Source: Desulfobacteraceae bacterium (GTDB lineage Bacteria > Desulfobacterota > Desulfobacteria > Desulfobacterales > UBA11574). Taken from it: a stretch of 5,583 bases of DNA. The notes below the pieces were generated by a model, which did not search any database, was not told the origin of the DNA, and saw nothing but the letters and a program-made list of their open reading frames with translations. The position numbers and the translations under genes are program-made. The first letter of the stretch is position 1, and each line of letters opens with the position of its first letter. The stretch spans positions 1 through 5,583 of the forward strand of contig PKTV01000018.1 in assembly GCA_002868985.1 (NCBI GenBank), read 5' to 3'. Shown here piece by piece: positions 1 through 5,087 of the stretch.

Positions 1-1
1 C

Positions 2-29
2 GGTTCAAGGTTTAAGGTTTAGGGTTCAA
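2..29. repeat. Four tandem GGTTYAR heptamers
   Basis: Four heptamers follow one another in perfect register: GGTTCAA (2-8), GGTTTAA (9-15), GGTTTAG (16-22) and GGTTCAA (23-29). The array may continue to the left of the window. It lies in non-coding sequence upstream of the TIGR02757 gene. A related group in the opposite orientation lies at 164-185. The repeats are seen directly; their function is unknown. Confidence 0.6.
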
Positions 30-83
30 AGGCTGTGGTTACTTGGCAGCGCTCACTTTGTTACACAATGTTCCGTTAGTCTC

Positions 84-102
84 TTTCACCCATCGGGTGA
101 AA
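84..102. repeat. Perfect 8-bp hairpin in the intergenic region
   Basis: TTTCACCC (84-91) and GGGTGAAA (95-102) are exact reverse complements separated by the three bases ATC. There is no T-run after the stem on either strand, so it is not a standard intrinsic terminator. It could be an operator, an RNA hairpin or part of a small repeat element bounded by the heptamer groups at 2-29 and 164-185. Confidence 0.5.
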
Positions 103-163
103 CATTCTTATCACCGCTATGCGTCGAAATCTTTTTGATTTGAGCCAGTTAGAGTTTTTCAGC

Positions 164-185
164 CTGGAACGGTGAACGTTGAACC
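164..185. repeat. Second heptamer group, inverted relative to the first
   Basis: CTGGAAC (164-170), GGTGAAC (171-177) and GTTGAAC (178-184) form a degenerate tandem heptamer group. TTGAACC at 179-185 is the exact reverse complement of the GGTTCAA units at 2-8 and 23-29. The two groups therefore face each other across about 135 bp. The last unit also overlaps the candidate -35 element of the downstream gene. Confidence 0.45.
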
Positions 186-207
186 ACTCAACCCGAGTAT
201 ATATATA
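179..207 (+). promoter_or_regulatory. Candidate sigma-70 promoter for the TIGR02757 gene
   Basis: TTGAAC (179-184) is separated by 17 bases from TATATA (202-207). This would start transcription near 214, about 28 bases before the ATG at 242. The -35 matches consensus at five of six positions and the -10 at four of six. The AT-rich run at 198-208 allows several registers. The call is by inspection only. Confidence 0.35.
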
Positions 208-241
208 TGAAAAAACCCGTGTTTGACAAGCCTGAATAAAA

Positions 242-1018
242 ATGCCCCAAAAAAACATTAAATGCAAACTGGAAAATTTATATCAAAGATATAATCAACC
301 CAAATATATTCATCCGGATCCGATTGAGTTTCTCTATTTATACAGAGATATTAAAGACCGGGAGATTGTCGGATTAATTGCATCTTCACTGGCATATGGC
401 AGGGTGAAACAAATACTAAAAAGCGTTTCATGTGTCCTTGACATGATGTTACCCTCTCCCTATCTGTTTCTTAGGAAAACGACGCATTCATCCATGTGTG
501 AAGTTTTTAAGGGATTTAAACACAGATTTGCCAATGGAGATCATCTTGCGGCATTGCTTCAGGGTGCAAAAAACGTCATTGACCAATATGGTTCATTAAA
601 CGACTGTTTTGTTCGAGCGGTATCTGATGATGACAGGACCGTCATTCCTGCCCTGAATTTTTTTGCAACGGCGCTTACCGTCGGGAACACTAACCCCGGA
701 CACCTGATTGCTTTGCCTGAAAAAGGAAGTGCCTGCAAGCGGATGAATCTTTTTTTAAGATGGATGGTCAGAAATGACCGTGTCGATCCCGGTGGGTGGT
801 ATGGTGTGCCTGTGTCAAAACTCATCATCCCGCTGGATACTCACATGCACAAGATAAGCTTGAAACTGGGTTTTACTGCAAAACAACAGGCGAACATGCG
901 CACCGCCCTTGAGATAACAGCCGGTTTTAGACAAATTATTCCTGATGATCCGGTAAAATATGACTTTGTACTGACCCGGTTTGGGATCAGAGACGATATG
1001 AATATAGATAATCTGTAA
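242..1018 (+). CDS. TIGR02757 family protein (DUF2400), function unknown
   Basis: The 258-residue product matches the TIGR02757/DUF2400 family over its whole length by recognisable motifs: an N-terminal RYNQPKYIHPDP segment (residues 16-27), the ASSLAYGRV block (47-55), a lysine-arginine-rich stretch KRMNLFLRWMVRND (166-179), the GGWYGVP...IIPLDTHMHKI block (184-205), and the C-terminal DDPVKYDFVLTRFGI (235-249). The length is normal for the family and the gene looks intact. No signal peptide or membrane segment is visible, so the protein is probably cytoplasmic. The biochemical role of the family is not established. The LDTH segment followed by a helix and a D..L...G pattern resembles the end of HhH-GPD base-excision glycosylases, but that is my inference. 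The ATG at 242 fits the family's N-terminus, although no clear Shine-Dalgarno precedes it. A 10-codon ORF ends two bases before it. The next gene is 290 bases away with its own promoter, so this is probably a single-gene unit. Confidence 0.9.
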   Translation: MPQKNIKCKLENLYQRYNQPKYIHPDPIEFLYLYRDIKDREIVGLIASSLAYGRVKQILKSVSCVLDMMLPSPYLFLRKTTHSSMCEVFKGFKHRFANGDHLAALLQGAKNVIDQYGSLNDCFVRAVSDDDRTVIPALNFFATALTVGNTNPGHLIALPEKGSACKRMNLFLRWMVRNDRVDPGGWYGVPVSKLIIPLDTHMHKISLKLGFTAKQQANMRTALEITAGFRQIIPDDPVKYDFVLTRFGIRDDMNIDNL

Positions 1019-1026
1019 CATGAATT

Positions 1027-1251
1027 TTGCACAAGTTGGAGGCTTTCATATGCAAGGCACTTAAGGATGAAGCCATAGTAAACTATTGCGAGTCCTTAAT
1101 AACGCAGCAGATGAAAGCCTCCGGCTCGCCTTTTGGGTTAAAATTAATGAGAAAAAAAGATTATCATTCGATATGCCATTCGGACAAAATTAGCGATGAT
1201 ATGATTTTTGTTAAATCTTCTTCAATCAATTTGCAAAAAACTTCTCAGTAA
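1027..1251 (+). CDS. Doubtful small ORF, 74 codons, possibly spurious
   Basis: An open frame begins with TTG at 1027, eight bases after the upstream stop codon, and ends with TAA at 1251. The predicted product is basic, with no family I recognise, no signal peptide and no membrane segment. No ribosome binding site precedes the TTG. The best Shine-Dalgarno nearby (GGAGG, 1038-1042) is correctly spaced for an ATG at 1050 in another frame, which reads only four codons before TAA. An internal in-frame ATG at 1111 also lacks a binding site. The first third of the ORF coincides with a nested palindrome (1034-1126), which explains its sequence better than coding does. It could also be the remnant of a decayed gene. 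I regard it as probably not translated. Confidence 0.18.
   Translation: MHKLEAFICKALKDEAIVNYCESLITQQMKASGSPFGLKLMRKKDYHSICHSDKISDDMIFVKSSSINLQKTSQ
1034..1126. repeat. Nested imperfect palindrome, about 93 bp
   Basis: Three inverted pairs share one centre near 1080. The outer pair is GGAGGCTTTCAT (1038-1049) with ATGAAAGCCTCC (1111-1122), 12 exact base pairs. As RNA it extends to 16 pairs (1034-1049 with 1111-1126) using two G-U wobbles. The middle pair is TTAAGGA (1061-1067) with TCCTTAA (1093-1099). The inner pair is ATAG (1075-1078) with CTAT (1083-1086), around a TAAA loop, with GC/GC pairs just outside. The asymmetry between arms is almost nil. It follows the TIGR02757 stop codon and could be a structured 3' RNA, a REP- or MITE-like element, or a small non-coding RNA. 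Confidence 0.6.
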
Positions 1252-1271
1252 TTTTCATGCAAGATTCATGT

Positions 1272-1300
1272 TTGACAAAAAAGTACTTATATCTTATATC
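1272..1300 (+). promoter_or_regulatory. Near-consensus sigma-70 promoter abutting the activator gene
   Basis: A perfect TTGACA (1272-1277) is followed after 17 bases by TATATC (1295-1300). Expected transcription starts are the A residues at 1306 or 1309. The latter is the first base of the start codon of the downstream gene, so the transcript would have no leader or only three bases of one. An alternative -10, TATCTA (1297-1302), has a less favourable 19-base spacer. Confidence 0.5.
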
Positions 1301-1308
1301 TACCCATT

Positions 1309-2655
1309 ATGTCCGAAGCCATGATATCAAAAATACTCGCTGATAAAAAAAATCTGGAGCGCGTTCTTGACAACCTCAAGATCGGTATCGTTGCCCATGA
1401 TTTGAACCGCCATATTTTTTATTTCAATAAGGAAGCCGAAAGAATAACCGGTTACAATAGGAAAGAAGTTCTGGGCAAAGATTGCCATAACGTTTTTGGA
1501 GAGCCTTTTTGCGGAGGACAATGTTCTTTTTCCGGCGACAAACCTGCTTTTGAAGACAAAAAGGAGTATTTAAACAATATTGTAACAAAAAACGGTGAAT
1601 CCAGGCGCGTCGAAATGTCTGTCACGATGATAAGAGATAAAAACAATCGGAACTTCGGTGTCCTTGCTTCAATAGTAGATGTTACCGAAATTTTAAACCT
1701 TTCTATGAAGGCCCATGAACTGACCAGTTTTTCAGGCATTATCGCCAAAGACAGCAGTATGATGAAGGTTTTCCGGCAAATCCGGGATGTTGCCGGCTAC
1801 GATTATCCGGTACACATATCGGGTGAAACCGGTACCGGAAAGGAACTGGTTGCCAGTGCCATTCATAATGAGAGTCGCAGAAACGGAGCACCCTTTGTTC
1901 CGATTAACTGCGGAGCGCTGCCGGAGAGTCTCATTGAAAGCGAACTGTTCGGTCATGTCAAAGGCGCTTTTTCAGGTGCCCTTCGGGACAAAAAAGGACG
2001 TTTTGAACTGGCTGACAAAGGCACAATTTTTCTTGATGAAATCGCTGACCTTTCGAAACCGATGCAGGTAAAGCTTTTACGTTTTTTACAAGATGGTATG
2101 TTTGAAAAAGTCGGGGGAGAAAATACGGTTCATGTGAATGTCAGGGTGATTAGTGCTACCAACAAGGATCTAAAAAAGGAAGTTCAGCAAAAAAAATTCC
2201 GCAAGGATTTATTTTACCGGCTCAATGTTATTCCTATCCATCTTCCACCACTTCGTGAACGGAGAAACGATATTCCACTACTTGTGGATCATTTTTTAAA
2301 GGAAGCAGGAGAGATGCATAAAAATATACCACCGAAAATTTCCAGGGAAGCGGTTTCCTTAATGATGGGGTATCACTGGCCGGGTAATGTGCGGGAGTTG
2401 CAAAACACCGTACAGTTTGCCATTGTGAATTGCAGTGGTGATACGATTTTTCCCAAAGATCTTCCTATGGAACTTAAAAATCAGAGCATCTTTGGCCCTT
2501 CTCGCGGAGCTTCGAGAAAACTAAATCTGGAAAACGTAAAAACCGCACTAATAAAAACCGGTGGTAACAAGGCAAAGGCTGCAAGAATTTTGGGTGTAGG
2601 CCGGGCCACGTTATACCGGTTTTTGGCCGACCGCCCCGATGCTGCCCAACGATAA
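1309..2655 (+). CDS. Sigma-54-dependent transcriptional activator, PAS-AAA+-Fis HTH
   Basis: The 448-residue bacterial enhancer-binding protein lacks a receiver domain, so it should respond to a signal sensed by its own PAS domain rather than to phosphorylation. The PAS domain covers about residues 14-130 and carries three cysteines at 59, 68 and 72. The AAA+ domain covers about 142-370. It shows Walker A GETGTGKE (172-179), the sigma-54 contact loop as GAFSGA (219-224, Ser in place of the usual Thr), Walker B FLDEIAD (241-247), the arginine-finger region FRKDLFYRL (297-305) and the sensor II segment WPGNVREL (357-364). A Fis-type helix-turn-helix lies at about 410-440 (GGNKAKAARILGVGRATLYRFL). 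The family drives ATP-dependent open-complex formation by RNA polymerase with sigma-54 from upstream enhancers. No ribosome binding site precedes the ATG, and the promoter runs directly into it. The gene converges on cooS across a shared terminator. Its target genes cannot be named from this window. Confidence 0.93.
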   Translation: MSEAMISKILADKKNLERVLDNLKIGIVAHDLNRHIFYFNKEAERITGYNRKEVLGKDCHNVFGEPFCGGQCSFSGDKPAFEDKKEYLNNIVTKNGESRRVEMSVTMIRDKNNRNFGVLASIVDVTEILNLSMKAHELTSFSGIIAKDSSMMKVFRQIRDVAGYDYPVHISGETGTGKELVASAIHNESRRNGAPFVPINCGALPESLIESELFGHVKGAFSGALRDKKGRFELADKGTIFLDEIADLSKPMQVKLLRFLQDGMFEKVGGENTVHVNVRVISATNKDLKKEVQQKKFRKDLFYRLNVIPIHLPPLRERRNDIPLLVDHFLKEAGEMHKNIPPKISREAVSLMMGYHWPGNVRELQNTVQFAIVNCSGDTIFPKDLPMELKNQSIFGPSRGASRKLNLENVKTALIKTGGNKAKAARILGVGRATLYRFLADRPDAAQR

Positions 2656-2659
2656 GTTA

Positions 2660-2696
2660 CAATTAAAAAGGCTCCTAAAAGGAGCCTTTTTAATTG
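2660..2696. terminator. Bidirectional intrinsic terminator
   Basis: A perfect 16-bp inverted repeat has arms at 2660-2675 and 2681-2696 around the loop TAAAA. The GC-rich core GGCTCC/GGAGCC is followed by TTTTTAATT on the plus strand and by the equivalent run TTTTTAATT on the minus strand. It begins five bases after the activator stop codon and lies 25 bases past the cooS stop. It should therefore end both convergent transcripts. Confidence 0.92.
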
Positions 2697-2720
2697 ATGA
2701 TGTTTCAATGTTTCATCGGT

Positions 2721-4706
2721 TTAGGCCTGCTGATATTTTGCCTCCATTTCCCGGCGATCCGCCATATCCATCAGGACTCTGTCCCTGGCTTTGTCAATGC
2801 CGAGCTCTTTTCTCTTTTTATCGATATGCGCAATCATCATTCTTGCCATCTCATACGGATCGGGTGTAAAGCCCCATTTCCCAAGACCCTGTTCCTCCAG
2901 TCCTTCAAACAGCAGTTTATGGAACTTGGTCTCTTCAATAATAGGGAAGGTTACGCCGAAAACAGTAAACACACCCGATGCAACGAAATACTGACCAATG
3001 CAGATGGCTTTTTCGCTCATCCATTCGGGAGCGGCGCCCGCCACAGGTAGGTCAGCGAGGCTATGCCCAAGACCCCCTTCTTTGACCATGGCGGAAGCTG
3101 CAATAAGAATTCGGCTGTTGTCTACGCAAGAACCGATACCCAGAACCGGGGGCATCCCAACCGTTTCACAGACTTCATGTAATCCCGGTCCCGCGAGAAT
3201 TGCCGCTTCAGGGGTGGTTAATCCGGCCTTGGCAAGGGCAATCTGAGAACAGCCGGTCTGGAGAACAAGGACGTCATTTTTAATTAACTCCTTGACCAGT
3301 TCGACATGAACCCAGTCCTGTTTTACCCTTGGGTTGGTACATCCGACGACACCGGCAACCCCCCGGATACGACCGTTGATGATATTGTCATTGAGTGGCG
3401 TATACGATCCTCGGAAAGTCCCTCCGAGCATATAATTAATATATTCGTGGGAGAATCCGTGGACACCGATGTTTTTAATTTTAGGGATTTCTATTTCTGA
3501 TGTTCTGTTTTTGAACCTGGAAATGGCCTTGATGACGATTTCATCGGTACAGGCACTTGGATTATGTTCATTGAATTCGATGTGCTGTGCACCTTCGATA
3601 TGGCATCGCGGATTGGTGGTGAGCAGCGGGGTACCATAACACTCAGCCACTTTGGCCAGGCCCTGTTTGATACACTGTACATCAACGGTCATGGCATCGA
3701 CTGCACCGGTCACCAGTATGGTTTCCGTGGACATAAAGTTCCCTGCGTGAGGAATACCGTGACGCACCAGCATTTCAGCGCCTGAACAACACATTCCCAC
3801 CAGATTTATACCCTTGGCGCCGGCTTTTTGGGCGGCTTCAACGAGTGACGGTTCATTCGCCGATACTAACATCGATTCAAAAAGGTTCGGTTCATGACCA
3901 TGTACGATGATATTCACCTCGTCTTCTTTAAGGACACCCATATTCACTTCGATGCTGACCGGAGACGGGGTTCCGAAAAGAATGTCGGATATTTCCGTGG
4001 CCACCATTGAGCCTCCCCAGCCGTCGGCAAGCGCAGTTCGACTGCACTGTTTGGTAATGTTTTCATAATGCTGATCCACTCCCATATGGCTTCGATGCAT
4101 CAGTTCCATAATTTCCCGCATGGCGCCCCTAGGGACAATACCCATCTTTCGCCAGGTTTCCAGTGTTTTTTCCGGAACCCGCTTGGCAAAGGGGATTTCC
4201 CCTTCCACCTGAGTATAGGTCCGCTCCAGTTCATTATACAGATCCATGGCAATATCATTCATTTCGCGCCCTTCCACTTCAATGCCGATGGATGCCGCAA
4301 CGTCTTCGAGTTTTTGTGTATCTTTAATTTCGTAATCGGTAATATTACCATTTACCACTTCACGGAAAAGATCGAGCATGCTCATTCCGTGATCGGTGTG
4401 GGCTGCACCACCGGCAGCAACCATACGTGCAAAATTTCGAGACATGATCGTATCGATGGTTGCACCGCAGACCCCGACTTTACCATAGGGATCCCTGGCA
4501 TTCAGTCTGCAGGGACCCATGGCGCAATGCTTACAGCATGCGGAATTTTCCCCAATAGGACAGGCTTTCATACTGGCCGCCCTGTCAAAGGCGGTCTCTA
4601 CGCCGTCTCTTTTGGCTTTTTCCAGCATTTGTGCTGTAGCGTCACATATAGTAACGTCCTTTGGATTAATCTCCTTTTTTTTGGATAATGCTTTCTTTTC
4701 TTCCAT
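2721..4706 (-). CDS. cooS: Anaerobic carbon monoxide dehydrogenase, catalytic subunit (Ni-Fe-S)
   Basis: The 661-residue enzyme interconverts CO plus water and CO2 plus two protons and electrons, and acts as a cytoplasmic homodimer. All metal ligands expected from the Carboxydothermus CODH-II structure are present by motif and spacing. The D-cluster cysteines are 49 and 57 (CX7C, the [4Fe-4S] type rather than the CX2C [2Fe-2S] type of Desulfovibrio vulgaris). The B-cluster cysteines are 58, 61, 66 and 80. The Ni-Fe C-cluster is held by His271 (VHGHEP), Cys307 (GMCCSG), Cys345, Cys456 (VGCTN), Cys486 (TGCSQ) and Cys527 (GSCVDN). The catalytic lysine is Lys566 (MSEKA). Of the histidine chain, His103 and His106 remain, but the next two positions are Ser109 and Asp112. 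The C-terminal region looks closer to the AcsA-type or related clades than to CODH-II, which is a weak impression. AAAGGAGG four bases before the ATG fixes the start. No cooF, cooC or acsB is adjacent. Confidence 0.97.
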   Translation of the reverse strand: MEEKKALSKKKEINPKDVTICDATAQMLEKAKRDGVETAFDRAASMKACPIGENSACCKHCAMGPCRLNARDPYGKVGVCGATIDTIMSRNFARMVAAGGAAHTDHGMSMLDLFREVVNGNITDYEIKDTQKLEDVAASIGIEVEGREMNDIAMDLYNELERTYTQVEGEIPFAKRVPEKTLETWRKMGIVPRGAMREIMELMHRSHMGVDQHYENITKQCSRTALADGWGGSMVATEISDILFGTPSPVSIEVNMGVLKEDEVNIIVHGHEPNLFESMLVSANEPSLVEAAQKAGAKGINLVGMCCSGAEMLVRHGIPHAGNFMSTETILVTGAVDAMTVDVQCIKQGLAKVAECYGTPLLTTNPRCHIEGAQHIEFNEHNPSACTDEIVIKAISRFKNRTSEIEIPKIKNIGVHGFSHEYINYMLGGTFRGSYTPLNDNIINGRIRGVAGVVGCTNPRVKQDWVHVELVKELIKNDVLVLQTGCSQIALAKAGLTTPEAAILAGPGLHEVCETVGMPPVLGIGSCVDNSRILIAASAMVKEGGLGHSLADLPVAGAAPEWMSEKAICIGQYFVASGVFTVFGVTFPIIEETKFHKLLFEGLEEQGLGKWGFTPDPYEMARMMIAHIDKKRKELGIDKARDRVLMDMADRREMEAKYQQA

Positions 4707-4710
4707 TTTA

Positions 4711-4718
4711 CCTCCTTT
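4711..4718 (-). promoter_or_regulatory. Strong Shine-Dalgarno of cooS
   Basis: On the minus strand the sequence reads AAAGGAGG, then TAAA, then ATG. This is close to a full anti-16S match. It supports the ATG at 4706 as the start and suggests efficient translation of the CO dehydrogenase. Confidence 0.85.
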
Positions 4719-4754
4719 ACGGAAAGAATAGTTTCAGAAATCGGGACCATCATC

Positions 4755-4774
4755 TTAATAATAATGGTTATTAA
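4755..4774. promoter_or_regulatory. TTAATAA-N6-TTATTAA dyad over the cooS transcription start
   Basis: TTAATAA (4755-4761) and TTATTAA (4768-4774) are exact inverted arms separated by six bases. The dyad covers the start site expected from the cooS promoter at 4776-4805 and the first bases of the leader. This position suits a repressor operator. The two-arm, six-base-spacer geometry recalls CRP/FNR-type regulators, but the arms match neither the CRP (TGTGA) nor the CooA (TGTCG) half-site. AT-rich chance similarity is possible. Confidence 0.4.
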
Positions 4775-4775
4775 T

Positions 4776-4805
4776 AGCGTAAAATAGAGTGCCGCTCCTT
4801 GTCAA
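4776..4805 (-). promoter_or_regulatory. Candidate sigma-70 promoter of cooS
   Basis: Reading the minus strand, TTGACA (4805-4800) is followed after 18 bases by TACGCT (4781-4776). Transcription would start near 4769 and give a leader of about 60 bases before the cooS ATG. The -35 is perfect and the -10 is weak (three of six), as expected for a regulated promoter. I found no GG-N10-GC sigma-54 element in this region. Confidence 0.4.
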
Positions 4806-4844
4806 GTAAAAAATACATCTTATTATCTATTAAAGAGTTAAGTC

Positions 4845-4873
4845 GCTCAAAAGAACGTTCTCATGTTTTGAGC
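4845..4873. repeat. Inverted repeat GCTCAAAA-N13-TTTTGAGC
   Basis: Exact 8-bp arms lie at 4845-4852 and 4866-4873. The 13-base spacer begins with the palindrome GAACGTTC (4853-4860). The element sits between the two divergent genes, about 40 bases upstream of the cooS -35 and about 80 bases before the open stretch leading into the DUF255 gene. It may be an operator or enhancer-type site for either side. It is not placed to terminate a known transcript. Confidence 0.45.
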
Positions 4874-4925
4874 TAAAAATATTTAGCAACGCCAATAAAA
4901 TACAGCAGGCTGGAAAAGTTTATAA

Positions 4926-5087
4926 GGTAAAACCACAATTCGGGAGCGAAACCTGAGAAGATTAATTTCTAATGGTTTTAAAACCCTGTTGTTACTATTT
5001 TTAAATCAACACTTAATTTTTTTTCTAGTGGTTGTTTTTATAAGTTTCAGCATTACTGCAATCGCCAGTGATAATAAGGATAAAACA
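4926..5087 (+). other. In-frame signal-peptide-like extension of the DUF255 gene
   Basis: The reading frame of the DUF255 gene stays open upstream of its ATG as far as the TAA at 4923-4925, which is 54 codons in AT-rich DNA. The translation gives a basic segment ([12 protein letters not shown]), a long hydrophobic run ([10 protein letters not shown] then [12 protein letters not shown]) and a SITAIAS-D end, like a signal peptidase I site after AIA. There is no ATG in this stretch. Possible starts are CTG at 4953 (GGGAG six bases upstream), TTG at 4989 and GTG at 5028, the last two without a binding site. The region also holds the exact palindrome GGTTTTAAAACC (4974-4985). Confidence 0.5.
5076..5080 (+). 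promoter_or_regulatory. Shine-Dalgarno of the DUF255 gene at ATG 5088
   Basis: AAGGA is followed by seven bases and then ATG at 5088. It supports this start, which would give a cytoplasmic protein. It competes with the longer form that begins upstream and would carry a signal peptide. Confidence 0.5.

Noticed and set aside
16..24. Resemblance of GGTTTAGGG to a plant telomere repeat
   Set aside because: It is one unit of a degenerate bacterial heptamer array, and the surrounding genes are clearly bacterial.
223..251. TTGACA at 223-228 as the -35 of the TIGR02757 promoter
   Set aside because: The corresponding -10 would fall inside the coding sequence (246-251) and does not resemble a -10 element.
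76..267. 63-codon minus-strand ORF across the first intergenic region
   Set aside because: It spans the hairpin and heptamer repeats, overlaps the start of the TIGR02757 gene, has no recognised domain and fits repeat-derived sequence better.
4068..4688. 206-codon plus-strand ORF opposite cooS
   Set aside because: It is antisense to the cooS coding sequence, which has every catalytic motif. The histidine- and phenylalanine-rich product has no family resemblance.
4720..4805. Sigma-54 (-24/-12) promoter for cooS, which would link it to the neighbouring activator
   Set aside because: No GG and GC pair with the required 10-base spacing was found. GGCAC at 4791-4795 (minus strand) is followed by GC only 13 bases later.
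4940..4985. TPP-riboswitch-like ACCTGAGA and TAAT fragments before the DUF255 gene
   Set aside because: The remaining conserved TPP elements and helices are missing, and the gene has no thiamin connection.
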